Source of the DNA: an uncultured Alphaproteobacteria bacterium
GTDB lineage: Bacteria; Pseudomonadota; Alphaproteobacteria; HIMB59
DNA: 64,000 bases
Reading direction: 5' to 3'
Assembly: GCA_902591315.1 (NCBI GenBank)
Contig: CACJAI010000004.1
Span: 1-64,000 of the forward strand
Shown: positions 26,369 to 35,389 of the stretch, piece after piece
Layout: the number at the start of each line of letters is the position of its first letter
Position numbering within the stretch: position 1 is the stretch's first letter
Program-made: the position numbers and the translations under genes
Notes under the pieces: generated by a model
Told to the model about the DNA's origin: nothing
The model's database searches: none
The model's input: only the letters and a program-made list of their open reading frames with translations

Positions 26369-27139
26369 TCAATTGGCAACAATTAGTCGAGAAATTTTAA
26401 TAGAGGCAGATTGAAGGAGATCAACATAATCCATCATAGTTTTTGGGTTTAAGATATTTTTACTTCCTGATAAAGCAATTCCTGCAAATGATCTTTTATC
26501 TTTGTCTAAAATAGCAACTCCTATTCCATAAGAGTTTTCAAAAGCTTCTCCATGATTAAGCGCATAACCGTTAGTTCTAATTTTGCCAAGTTGTCTTTTT
26601 AAATCATTTAAATTTGTAATTGTATTGTTTGTGTGAGGATAAAAATTATAGCTTCGATAAATTGTTGCAATTTCATTTTCAGGTCTGTACGCAAGCATGA
26701 CTTTTCCTAAAGCACAGCAATGAGCGTCAAGTCTCATTCTAAAAGTTCTAATAGTTGCATCATCATTGTTGTCAGAAATTTTATCGGAATGAACTATTTG
26801 AGAGCCTTCAAGCATTGCCAGATATGTAATTAAATTCGTTTTACTAGAGACCTCTTTTAAAATTTCTTTAGAAGTCTCAGAAATTGACTGAAGATAATCT
26901 GAGGTTTCTCCAAATTGAAAAGCTTTATGTCCCATAGTGTATGTATTCGATCCAGTATTTTTATGGATATAACCAAGTTGAGATAAAACAGACAATAGTC
27001 TAAATGTAGTTGTTCTAGATAAAACTGCTTTTCTAGAAATATTTGATGCCTTCAACGGGAAAATTGATTTTGATAAAATTTCAAGAATTTTGAAAGATTT
27101 TTCCAGAGACTTATTTATATATTTTAAATCTTGTTGCAA
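26369..27139 (-). CDS. IclR-family transcriptional regulator
   Basis: A 256-residue IclR-type protein. The N-terminal winged helix-turn-helix (KSFKILEILSKS to ISRKAVLSRTTTFRLLSVLSQLGYI) is followed by the effector domain with ALGKVMLAY, NHGEAFENSYGIGVAIL and FAGIALSG. The start is a TTG, supported by GGAGGA five bases upstream. A near-palindrome at 27157-27175 sits directly before this ribosome-binding site, so it probably controls its own expression. It stands between the two amine modules and is the natural candidate to bind all four palindromes. The effector is unknown; a methylated amine or gamma-glutamyl derivative is plausible. Confidence 0.9.
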   Translation of the reverse strand: MQQDLKYINKSLEKSFKILEILSKSIFPLKASNISRKAVLSRTTTFRLLSVLSQLGYIHKNTGSNTYTMGHKAFQFGETSDYLQSISETSKEILKEVSSKTNLITYLAMLEGSQIVHSDKISDNNDDATIRTFRMRLDAHCCALGKVMLAYRPENEIATIYRSYNFYPHTNNTITNLNDLKRQLGKIRTNGYALNHGEAFENSYGIGVAILDKDKRSFAGIALSGSKNILNPKTMMDYVDLLQSASIKISRLIVAN

Positions 27140-27156
27140 AACTGTCCTCCAACAAA

Positions 27157-27175
27157 TGTTCCATAGTGTGAAACA
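27157..27175. promoter_or_regulatory. Candidate IclR-type operator, site 2 (autoregulation)
   Basis: TGTTCCATAGTGTGAAACA matches the perfect site at 26311 with its half-sites paired at seven of nine positions. It lies 18-36 bases upstream of the TTG start of the IclR-type gene, just before the ribosome-binding site. Confidence 0.7.
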
Positions 27176-27209
27176 TTATATTAGAGTATAAGTTATTAGC
27201 AACTAATGA

Positions 27210-28529
27210 TTAAATCTTACCAGGCACCCAACCCGTTCCCGCTAAAGGAACCCTTGCCATTGCAGCAGCTTCAACTGTTAATGCACATAGGTCCTCAGGT
27301 TCAAGATTATGTAAATCGTTTTTACCGCATGCCCTGGCTATAGTTTGGGCTTCAAGAGTCATAACCTTGAGATAATTAGATAATCTTTTTCCACCTTTTA
27401 CTGGATCTAACCTTTTCATTAATTTTGGGTCTTGTGTATTTATACCAGATGGGTCTTTACCTTCATGCCAATCATCGAAAGCACCAGCTGTTGTTCCAAG
27501 TTTTTTGTAATCGCTCTCCCACTTTGGATCATTATCACCAAGTGCGATTAATGCTGATGAACCAATGGAAACAGCATCAGCACCCAATGCCATTGCTTTT
27601 GCAACATCCGCACCATTTCTAATTCCACCTGAAATAATTAACTGAACCTTCCTGTGCATATCTAAGTCTAATAAAGCATCTACTGCTGGCCTGATACACG
27701 CCAATGTTGGCTGACCTACATTTTCGATAAATACCTCCTGTGTAGCTGCAGTACCTCCTTGCATACCATCAAGCACCACCACATCAGCACCTGCTTTTAC
27801 TGCAAGAGCAGTATCGTAGTAAGGCCTAGATCCTGCAATTTTTACAAATATGGGAACTTTCCAACCTGTTATTTCCCTGAGCTCTAAAATCTTAATTTCC
27901 AAATCATCTGGTCCAGTCCAATCTGGATGTCTACATGCTGATCTCTGATCAATTCCTTTTGGTAATGTTCTCATCTCGGCAACACGATCACTTATCTTTT
28001 GACCGAGTAACATACCTCCACCGCCAGGTTTAGCACCTTGACCTATCACAACTTCAATAGCATCTGCTTTTCTTAAATCCTCTGGATTCATTCCATACCT
28101 TGAGGGAAGTAATTGGTAAACCAAATGCTTTGATTGTCCTCTCTCCTCAGGGGTCATGCCTCCATCGCCTGTTGTCGTTGAAGTCCCGGCAATACTAGCT
28201 CCTCTTCCAAGCGCTTCTTTCGCAGGTCCTGAGAGAGCTCCAAAGCTCATTCCAGCAATTGTTATTGGAATATCTAATTCAAGCGGTTTTTTTGCAAATC
28301 TTGTTCCAAGAGTGACGTTAGTACTACACTTTTCTCTGTAGCCCTCTAAGGGGTATCTTGACATTGATGCGCCTAAAAAAAGAAGATCGTCAAAATGAGG
28401 TAATCTTTTTTTTGAACCACCGCCTCTAATGTCATAAATACCTGTTTCTGCAGCTCTTCGAATTTCAGAGTTTGTATAGTCATCAAATGTCCAAGATTTT
28501 CTTGGTGTAGTTTTAAATTTTTCTGCCAT
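27210..28529 (-). CDS. mgsC: N-methylglutamate synthase FMN subunit MgsC, module 2
   Basis: A 439-residue GltB-like FMN-domain protein: AGMSFGALSGPAKEALGRG, VFVKIAGSRPYYDTALAV, SGGIRNGADVAKAMALGADA and LNPEDLCALTVEAAAMARVPLAG-like C-terminus. Where module 1 has the three-cysteine Fe-S motif, this copy reads AGAFDDWHEGKDPSGINTQD, with no cysteine, so it should not carry the 3Fe-4S cluster. It completes the operon mgdABCD-mgsABC and overlaps mgsB by one base. It would make N-methylglutamate from methylamine and 2-oxoglutarate. Confidence 0.88.
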   Translation of the reverse strand: MAEKFKTTPRKSWTFDDYTNSEIRRAAETGIYDIRGGGSKKRLPHFDDLLFLGASMSRYPLEGYREKCSTNVTLGTRFAKKPLELDIPITIAGMSFGALSGPAKEALGRGASIAGTSTTTGDGGMTPEERGQSKHLVYQLLPSRYGMNPEDLRKADAIEVVIGQGAKPGGGGMLLGQKISDRVAEMRTLPKGIDQRSACRHPDWTGPDDLEIKILELREITGWKVPIFVKIAGSRPYYDTALAVKAGADVVVLDGMQGGTAATQEVFIENVGQPTLACIRPAVDALLDLDMHRKVQLIISGGIRNGADVAKAMALGADAVSIGSSALIALGDNDPKWESDYKKLGTTAGAFDDWHEGKDPSGINTQDPKLMKRLDPVKGGKRLSNYLKVMTLEAQTIARACGKNDLHNLEPEDLCALTVEAAAMARVPLAGTGWVPGKI

Positions 28530-29212
28530 TAGTACTCCGATACATTATCTATATTAAAATTATAAAGTTTTCTTGCTGAACCATACATTTTGAAGTTTTT
28601 AATCTCACTTTCATTTACACTTGCTTTTTTTAAAAGAGATCTCAAAATATTTTGATCTTTTTTATTCATTTTTTTCTCTTCGCAGTCAGCACCGAGTGAT
28701 TTCACCTTACCCTTAATAAAAATATTTGCTTCATAGATACTGTCTCCCAGAGCGTCTCCAGCATCTCCACATATAACTAAATTTCCAGATTGAGCCATAA
28801 ATGCAGACATATGGCCTACCGATCCTTTAACTATAATATCTATTCCTTTCATTGAAATCCCACAACGTGAACTAGTATCACCATCAATGATCAAAGTTCC
28901 ACCATGTGCTGTAGCACCGGCTGATTGGGATGCATTGCCCTTAACATGAACAGTTCCAGACATCATATTTTCTGCAACACCTGTGCCCACATTTCCATTT
29001 ACAATGATATTTGCATTCATGTTCATACCAGCACAATAGTATCCTGTGTGACCATCAATAGTGACTTCAATCTCGTCTTTTAGTCCAGCACAAATAGCGT
29101 GATTTCCATCTGGATTTGAAATTTTAAAAATCTTTTTGTTTGATTTTCTATCTATACTCTGAAGAGTTTCATTAACTTTTCTCAATGACTCTTTTTTTAA
29201 ATTTAAATTCAT
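28529..29212 (-). CDS. mgsB: N-methylglutamate synthase beta-helix subunit MgsB, module 2
   Basis: A 227-residue protein of the GltB C-terminal beta-helix type, with Gly-rich turns GYYCAGMNMNANIIVNGNVG, GTVHVKGNASQSAGATAHGG and DAGDALGDSIYEANIFIKG. It is about 50 residues shorter than the module 1 copy. It overlaps mgsA and mgsC by one base each. Confidence 0.87.
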   Translation of the reverse strand: MNLNLKKESLRKVNETLQSIDRKSNKKIFKISNPDGNHAICAGLKDEIEVTIDGHTGYYCAGMNMNANIIVNGNVGTGVAENMMSGTVHVKGNASQSAGATAHGGTLIIDGDTSSRCGISMKGIDIIVKGSVGHMSAFMAQSGNLVICGDAGDALGDSIYEANIFIKGKVKSLGADCEEKKMNKKDQNILRSLLKKASVNESEIKNFKMYGSARKLYNFNIDNVSEY

Positions 29213-30093
29213 TATTTGCCCCAGCTGTATACTTTTCCGGGCTCTGGTTCAAAAATTTTCGCTGAATTTACATTTGGTAAGTGTGCCATTGCTTGAAACT
29301 CTGAGGCAATAGCAACATAATCCTTTGTTTCTGCAACAACTGCGGGTTTACAAGCTATCTCATCTCTAACAATTGCCATGCCATTTTTGGTTCCAGAAAT
29401 AAATGTGTAAAAACCATCGAGGTCCTTCAGTCCATCCAAAAGTGTTTCTTTGAGTGATTTTTTATCAGATAATCCGTTTGAAATATAACCTGCAGCGACT
29501 TCCGTATCATTCAATGACTTTATTTCAATCCCTTTTTTCTGAAGCGATCTTCTTAAATTGTTGTGATTTGACAAAGATCCGTTATGTACAAGACATTCAT
29601 CCTCGCCTGTGGAATATGGATGAGAGCCGTCTGTCGTGATTGCACTTTCTGTTGCCATCCTTGTATGCCCAATAGCATGTGAGCCAGAAAACTTCTCTAG
29701 TGAAAAATTTTTAACAACATCCTTCGGATTTCCTACTTGTTTAAATATTTCTATGCAACTACCATACCCAACTAAACTTAATTCATCATGATTTTTTAAA
29801 ATTTCTATAAATTTCTTTGGCTTCATTGCTGTTTCAATTATTAAATGATCTGAAATAGATTTTACTTTGATATCTTTTACTTGCTTAGATAGTTTTTTTG
29901 AAATTTCTTTTACTTGATCAGTATTAGAGCAGACCGAATATTTATATTTCTTTTTTTTCTCAGATGAGTATATCGCAAAACCTGCACTATCAGGACCACG
30001 CGTAGCCATACTATTCATCATTCCAGTAAGAAATTTACCTAATTGTGAATTATATTTTTTATTTTTTAAATATATTCCAACTATACCGCACAT
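29212..30093 (-). CDS. mgsA: N-methylglutamate synthase amidotransferase subunit MgsA, module 2
   Basis: A 293-residue class II amidotransferase with exposed Cys2 (MCGIVGIYL), MATRGPDSAGFAIY, AIGHTRMATESAITTDGSHP and CLVHNGSLSNHNNLRR. In MgsABC this subunit releases methylamine from gamma-glutamylmethylamide. It lies 5 bases after mgdD and overlaps mgsB by one base. Confidence 0.88.
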   Translation of the reverse strand: MCGIVGIYLKNKKYNSQLGKFLTGMMNSMATRGPDSAGFAIYSSEKKKKYKYSVCSNTDQVKEISKKLSKQVKDIKVKSISDHLIIETAMKPKKFIEILKNHDELSLVGYGSCIEIFKQVGNPKDVVKNFSLEKFSGSHAIGHTRMATESAITTDGSHPYSTGEDECLVHNGSLSNHNNLRRSLQKKGIEIKSLNDTEVAAGYISNGLSDKKSLKETLLDGLKDLDGFYTFISGTKNGMAIVRDEIACKPAVVAETKDYVAIASEFQAMAHLPNVNSAKIFEPEPGKVYSWGK

Positions 30094-30098
30094 TAATA

Positions 30099-30692
30099 TT
30101 AAATACCCTCATACCCATACTCTAATGACGAGTCAGTAATGCTATGGTAAAAAGAACCACCAAAGCTTCTTAATGCATAAAGGTTAAAACAAAACGGTTG
30201 GTCGTCTAAATAGTCGATCAGTATGTTAATTCCGTTATATGTCGTGTTCACGCAATTATTTGGTTTAAACATATTTTCATTAAAATTTATTGGAGAACCT
30301 TTTTTTAAAACATTTTTTGCATTTACGCCTGATATTTGTAATACAGCTCTTGATTGTGAAATATCTGTAATGGCAAAATCCTCATCTCTAATCGATTTAT
30401 AAATTTCGTCTTTCAAGTCAATTTTTTTTGAGATAATTAACCAGGTATCAGGACCGGTCCACAATACTCTTGTTTCTTGGTTGTGAGAAACTTTTAGACT
30501 TTCTGTCGGTAAATTAAGTTGATTTATGGTAACTTTTTCAATCTCAATTGAGCTTTTTTTAAATTTAGCAATTTGGATAATACTTAGGTCTTTTATTTCT
30601 GAAATTTTTAATAGGTTTTCTTTATTCTCATAGTCGCCAAACAAGCCGAGCTTATGATCAAAATGAAGTGGTGATAGGTTTTGTGCTCCCAT
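30099..30692 (-). CDS. mgdD: N-methylglutamate dehydrogenase gamma subunit MgdD (SoxG-like)
   Basis: A 197-residue protein of the sarcosine oxidase gamma (SoxG) family, a GcvT-like fold fragment: LWTGPDTWLIIS, TDISQSRAVLQISGVNAKNVLKKG and the C-terminal NLYALRSFGGSFYHSI. It is the fourth subunit of the heterotetramer. It shares one base with the stop of mgdC. The adjacent mgsABC argues for N-methylglutamate rather than sarcosine as substrate. Confidence 0.87.
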   Translation of the reverse strand: MGAQNLSPLHFDHKLGLFGDYENKENLLKISEIKDLSIIQIAKFKKSSIEIEKVTINQLNLPTESLKVSHNQETRVLWTGPDTWLIISKKIDLKDEIYKSIRDEDFAITDISQSRAVLQISGVNAKNVLKKGSPINFNENMFKPNNCVNTTYNGINILIDYLDDQPFCFNLYALRSFGGSFYHSITDSSLEYGYEGI

Positions 30693-33691
30693 TATGATCT
30701 TACCCTTGAGCCTTCGGGATCAACATAGTGTGAGGATACTACCTCAACAGGAATTGAAATATCTTTCAAAGGAGAGACAGCATATAGATTTTTACCAATT
30801 TTATTTTTACCATCTTTTATAATAGCTATGGAAAAAGGATTATTATATTCAACACTCCAACAAGAAGATGAAACATGTCCAAGTTTAGGTATTGGGGCAA
30901 CAGCACTATTATCTTCTATAATATGTGAACCCTCTGGGATCTTTGTTTTTTTGTCTAGTGGAACAAGTCCAACAATAGTTTGTCTATCCGACTCAGTGAA
31001 TGCATCTTTAGATAAAGATCTTTTACCTATGAAATCTTTTTTCTGACTCACCATACTATTCAGTCCAACATCAAAAGGAATAGTACGTCCGTCTAATTCT
31101 GCTCCTGCGACATGACCCATTTCTATTCTTAAGGTTGATAGAGCTTCTGTTCCGTATGGTTGAATATCAAATGACTGTCCTACTTCCATGATCTTCTTCC
31201 ACATATAAAGACCATAGTTTGACTCGACATTTACCTCATAAGCTAGTTCGCCAGAAAAAGAAATTCTATAAATTCTAGCTTTGATACCGTCTATTGAAGA
31301 GTCCACTAGCCCCATGAATGGTAAGCCCTCATTAGACATATCTACATCGGGAAATAACTTAGATAAAAGATCTCTAGACTTTGGACCTGCCACTGCTATA
31401 CCAGACCACTGTTCAGTAGTTGATAAGACATTTACATCTAAATCTGGCCATACAACTTGTAAATAATACTCTAAGTGCGATAAAACATTTGCAGCTTGGG
31501 CAGTAGTGGTAGTCATATGAAAATGATTTTCAGATAATCGAGATGTTGTTCCATCATCAAAAACCATGCCGTCTTCCCTTAGCATTACACCATATCTAGC
31601 TTTTCCAACGGGCAGTTTCAGCCATGCATTTGTATAAACTCTGTTTAAGAATTCTGGTGCATCCGGACCTTTAATATCAATCTTACCAAGTGTAGTAACA
31701 TCACAAATTCCAACGTTTTTTCTTACATTTGCAGCTTCCCTATTAACAGCACTGTTCATATCCTCAGAACCCCTTGGGTAGTATCTGGGTCTTTGCCATA
31801 AACCTGCTGCTACAAAAACAGCATTATTTTCCTCATGCCATGTATGAATGGGAGATTTTCTTGTTGGTAAATAGTGATTACCAACTTCTCTACCCACGAT
31901 AGCTCCAATTGTTACAGGAGTGTATGGTGGTCTAAATGTTGTATGACCAACTTCTGGAACAATCTTTTTTTCAATTTTAGATACATATTGCAAACCATTT
32001 AAATTACTTGTCTTGCCTTGATCGCCAGCCATCCCAAGAGTTGTATATCTTTTGACGTGCTCAATTGATCTGAAGCCTTCTCTAATTGCTAGCTCTACAT
32101 CAGAAACTGCAACGTCATTTTGAAAGTCGATAAAGCGTTTTGGTTTTTTTCCAGATGGTAAAGGCATACACCAGAGCTTTTCATGCTTTTCATAGCTAGG
32201 TTCATTTGAGTTGGGACTATTTGTAGGATTATTTTGATCTGTGAATTTGTTTGATAAATCAAAGCCCACTTGAAAACCTTCAGCTAGAGATTGATTTAAT
32301 GTAAATGAACCATTAGCTGCTCCAATTGCTGTTTCTTTTTGTCTTTTTTTATCCGGTACGAACGCATCAATATCATCATTGAACTTTAATTTATTTCCAG
32401 CTTGGGAAGATAAATGAACTGTTGGTGTCCAGCCACCGGACATACAAATGCAATCACACTCTACTGTTTCTTCTGAAATAAAAGACTCTTTTGAAGAGTC
32501 AAGCTTGCCAATGATAGCAGAATTTATCTTCAAATGTCCTTTAGTGTCTGCGATCCCTGAATTAAATTTTATAGAAATACCCTTTTGCTGAACTTCCTTG
32601 ACTAATTCACCGTTTGAGCTGTCTCGAGTGTCTACAATGATTGGTTCAATATCATTTTTAATAAACTCAAGGGCAGTTGAATATGCTGTATCATTATTGG
32701 TAAATATAATTGGTTTCTTACCAACTAATGTTTCATAAACCTTCATATACTCTTTTGCTGCTGAGGCTAATACAATTCCTGGTCTATCATTATTTCCAAA
32801 AGATATTGGTCTTTCAATAGAACCAGTTGAAACTATTACTTCTCCAGCTCTAATATAATGTAATCTTTGTCTGGGAGTGTATTTTGAGGGATTTTCAATA
32901 TGATCTCTAACTCTTTCAATCATTACGGTCATATTGTGATCATAGTATCCGAAGACTTGTGACCTTTTTTTTAATATTACATTTGGCATACTTTTTAGTT
33001 GGGAAATGGTATCACTAGCCCACTCTTTTCCTGACATGTTACCAATCGTAACTTCGTCAGTTAGAAGAGAGCCACCAAAATTAGGCTTGTCTTCTGCTAA
33101 TATAACCCTTGCCCCATTTTTAGCAGCAGCCAGAGCACTTGCGAGGCCTGATGGGCCAGAGCCAACAACTAGTACATCGCAGTGTTCATAATTATGTTCG
33201 TACCTATCTGGGTCAGGTAACAGTGGTGCTTTACCCATACCAGCAGCTTTTCTTATAAATGGTTCATAGATTTTCATCCAAAAACTTTTTGGCCACATAA
33301 ATGTTTTGTAATAGAAACCTGCAGGAAAAAAACGATTTAAGACATTATTTATTTCTCCAATATCAAATTGAACTGAAGGCCAACAATTTTGACTTTTAGC
33401 TTTTAATCCCTCAACTAACTCAACTTCGGTTGCAATGATATTAGGTTCAGATTTATTACCATCATGCAATTGAACCATTGCATTTGGTTCTTCAACACCA
33501 ACTCCCAAAAAACCGCGAGGTCGATGATACTTAAAACTTCTTCCAACTAAATGAACACCATTTGCAATTAAAGCAGATGCAAGAGTGTCTCCTTCATAGC
33601 CATGATAAATAGTACCGTTAAAAGTAAAGTTAATTTTTTTATCCTTATTAATAAGTCCATTTGAGTTGGTTGTTCTAAAATTGTTAGACAT
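30692..33691 (-). CDS. mgdC: N-methylglutamate dehydrogenase alpha subunit MgdC (SoxA-like)
   Basis: A 999-residue heterotetrameric sarcosine-oxidase-type alpha subunit. Order: an N-terminal ferredoxin-like region (GDTLASALIANGVHLVGRSFKYHRPRG, about residues 33-60) without cysteines, an NAD-binding Rossmann domain (VLVVGSGPSGLASALAAAKNGA at about residue 174), a long central domain, and a C-terminal GcvT-like folate domain (about residues 610-990). The folate domain would take the methyl-derived carbon as methylene-THF. It overlaps mgdB by 8 bases and mgdD by one. Alternative: true sarcosine oxidase SoxA; the neighbouring mgsABC favours Mgd. Confidence 0.88.
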   Translation of the reverse strand: MSNNFRTTNSNGLINKDKKINFTFNGTIYHGYEGDTLASALIANGVHLVGRSFKYHRPRGFLGVGVEEPNAMVQLHDGNKSEPNIIATEVELVEGLKAKSQNCWPSVQFDIGEINNVLNRFFPAGFYYKTFMWPKSFWMKIYEPFIRKAAGMGKAPLLPDPDRYEHNYEHCDVLVVGSGPSGLASALAAAKNGARVILAEDKPNFGGSLLTDEVTIGNMSGKEWASDTISQLKSMPNVILKKRSQVFGYYDHNMTVMIERVRDHIENPSKYTPRQRLHYIRAGEVIVSTGSIERPISFGNNDRPGIVLASAAKEYMKVYETLVGKKPIIFTNNDTAYSTALEFIKNDIEPIIVDTRDSSNGELVKEVQQKGISIKFNSGIADTKGHLKINSAIIGKLDSSKESFISEETVECDCICMSGGWTPTVHLSSQAGNKLKFNDDIDAFVPDKKRQKETAIGAANGSFTLNQSLAEGFQVGFDLSNKFTDQNNPTNSPNSNEPSYEKHEKLWCMPLPSGKKPKRFIDFQNDVAVSDVELAIREGFRSIEHVKRYTTLGMAGDQGKTSNLNGLQYVSKIEKKIVPEVGHTTFRPPYTPVTIGAIVGREVGNHYLPTRKSPIHTWHEENNAVFVAAGLWQRPRYYPRGSEDMNSAVNREAANVRKNVGICDVTTLGKIDIKGPDAPEFLNRVYTNAWLKLPVGKARYGVMLREDGMVFDDGTTSRLSENHFHMTTTTAQAANVLSHLEYYLQVVWPDLDVNVLSTTEQWSGIAVAGPKSRDLLSKLFPDVDMSNEGLPFMGLVDSSIDGIKARIYRISFSGELAYEVNVESNYGLYMWKKIMEVGQSFDIQPYGTEALSTLRIEMGHVAGAELDGRTIPFDVGLNSMVSQKKDFIGKRSLSKDAFTESDRQTIVGLVPLDKKTKIPEGSHIIEDNSAVAPIPKLGHVSSSCWSVEYNNPFSIAIIKDGKNKIGKNLYAVSPLKDISIPVEVVSSHYVDPEGSRVRS

Positions 33692-33956
33692 TAAAGTCCT
33701 CGTTCATTTTACAAGTGTCAAAAATTTCATGTGTAGCGGTGTCTCTTGAGACTTTAAACCATTGTCTACATCCAGAAACATGATGCCATAGTTCTGAGTG
33801 TTTTCCTCTTGGGTTATCTCTGTAGTAAACAAAATTATCCCAATCCTCGGTTGAAATTTCTTCTCCTAGTTGAGGTCTTTTTATAGTGGCGTCTCCGCCA
33901 TAAGAAAATTCATTTTGTGAGCGCTTGCCACAGTATGGGCATTTTATTTCTAACAT
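33684..33956 (-). CDS. mgdB: N-methylglutamate dehydrogenase delta subunit MgdB (SoxD-like)
   Basis: A 90-residue SoxD-type zinc subunit. Zinc ligands are visible in CPYCGKRSQNEF near the N-terminus, then LWHHVSGCRQWFKVSRDTATHE and a later Cys. It lies 3 bases after mgdA and overlaps mgdC by 8 bases. Confidence 0.9.
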   Translation of the reverse strand: MLEIKCPYCGKRSQNEFSYGGDATIKRPQLGEEISTEDWDNFVYYRDNPRGKHSELWHHVSGCRQWFKVSRDTATHEIFDTCKMNEDFNV

Positions 33957-33959
33957 CTA

Positions 33960-35216
33960 TTAACCGATCCAAGGTTTAGGGCCTACACCCTTTTCATCTA
34001 TAATTTTTCCAGTATGGAATCTTTCAAGGTTAAAGTCTGAGTTGAGTTCATGTACTTGATCTTTTGCTATTGTATGTGCAAAAACAAAACCTGAGCTAGG
34101 AGTAGCTTTAAAGCCGCCGTAACACCAACCGCAATTAAGATATACCCCCTCAATATGAGTTTTATCGATTATTGGAGAACCATCCATGGACATATCCATA
34201 ATACCTCCCCAAGTTCGAAGCATTTTGAGTCTACTAAAGTTTGGGAAGACAGCCAATCCACCTGTTAAAACATGCTGTATCATTGGCATATTTCCTCTTT
34301 GAGCATAGCTATTGTAACCATCCAAATCACCACCCATAACCATTTCACCTTTGTCAGATTGGCTACAATAAAAGTGACCTGCTCCGAATGTAACTACATT
34401 ATGAAGTAAAGGTTTAACTGGTTCTGAGACACAAGCTTGCAGAACATGTGCTTCAATTGGAAGTCTCATATTTAACATGTCTGCTAAAAGTGTTGTGCTT
34501 CCAGCAACACACAATCCAACTTTTTTAGTTTTAATATTTCCTCTTGATGTTTGAACGCCTTCTATTTTTCCGTTGTTAACATCAAAACCTGTCACTTCAC
34601 AATTTTGAATTATATCGACACCCATGGAGTCTGCCTGTCTCGCATATCCCCAAGCAACTGCATCATGTCTTGCAGTTCCCCCACGTGGCTGCATTAAACC
34701 ACCATGAATAGGAAAACGACATGTTTCTGAAAAATCTGCAAATGGGATCATCTTTTTTAAATCATCCCTTCCAAGAAGAATTGCATCAATACCATTTAAT
34801 CTCATAGAGTTACCTCTTCTAGCGTAAGCATTCATTTGTGCATCAGAGTGAGCTAAGTTTATAATTCCTCTCGGTGAGTACATAACGTTGTAATTTAATT
34901 CTTGGCTAAGTGTTTCCCAAAGCTTCATGCCAAACTCATAAAAATGAGCGTTTGAATCAAACATATAGTTAGATCTCAAGATGGTAGTGTTTCTTCCAAC
35001 ATTACCTCCACCAATCCAACCCTTTTCAAGTATGGCAACGTTTGTGATGCCATGTTCTTTTGCAAGATAATAAGCTGTTGCAAGACCATGACCACCACCG
35101 CCTACAATTATGACATCGTATTCTTTTTTAGGCTCAGGGTCTTTCCAAGCTACCTCCCAATTTTCATGGTTGGTGAAAGCATTTTTTACTAAACTAAAAA
35201 CTGAGTACTTTTGCAT
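33960..35216 (-). CDS. mgdA: N-methylglutamate dehydrogenase beta subunit MgdA (SoxB-like)
   Basis: A 418-residue flavoprotein subunit of the sarcosine-oxidase beta family. The FAD fold is VIIVGGGGHGLATAYYLAKEHG (about residues 35-57). The His that carries covalent FMN in this family is present in GGTARHDAVAWGYAR (about residue 183). The C-terminal FAD region is LNCGWCYGGFKATPSSG. First gene of mgdABCD-mgsABC, with an IclR-type palindrome 57-75 bases upstream, shared with divergent tmm. Confidence 0.9.
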   Translation of the reverse strand: MQKYSVFSLVKNAFTNHENWEVAWKDPEPKKEYDVIIVGGGGHGLATAYYLAKEHGITNVAILEKGWIGGGNVGRNTTILRSNYMFDSNAHFYEFGMKLWETLSQELNYNVMYSPRGIINLAHSDAQMNAYARRGNSMRLNGIDAILLGRDDLKKMIPFADFSETCRFPIHGGLMQPRGGTARHDAVAWGYARQADSMGVDIIQNCEVTGFDVNNGKIEGVQTSRGNIKTKKVGLCVAGSTTLLADMLNMRLPIEAHVLQACVSEPVKPLLHNVVTFGAGHFYCSQSDKGEMVMGGDLDGYNSYAQRGNMPMIQHVLTGGLAVFPNFSRLKMLRTWGGIMDMSMDGSPIIDKTHIEGVYLNCGWCYGGFKATPSSGFVFAHTIAKDQVHELNSDFNLERFHTGKIIDEKGVGPKPWIG

Positions 35217-35272
35217 GATTCAATTAAACCTCTTCGAAAATATATATTCCTAATAAAATGCTACAATAAACC

Positions 35273-35291
35273 TGTTCCATAATATGAAACA
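35273..35291. promoter_or_regulatory. Candidate IclR-type operator, site 3 (mgdA / tmm divergent region)
   Basis: TGTTCCATAATATGAAACA pairs at eight of nine half-site positions. It lies in the 173-base divergent region, 57 bases from the mgdA start and 99 bases from the tmm start, so one site could control both N-methylglutamate oxidation and trimethylamine oxidation. Confidence 0.77.
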
Positions 35292-35389
35292 ACATTTTTA
35301 TTATACCTGTATTTATTACAGAGTATGACAAAAAATGGATTGGAAATTAAAATTTAATTATTAATATTAATTCAAATCGGAGGAGAATA

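Noticed and set aside
30099..35216. Naming the four-subunit oxidase as sarcosine oxidase SoxBDAG
   Set aside because: Sequence alone allows it, but the genes run without a break into mgsABC and share an operator with tmm, so N-methylglutamate dehydrogenase is more likely; the doubt is kept in the entries.
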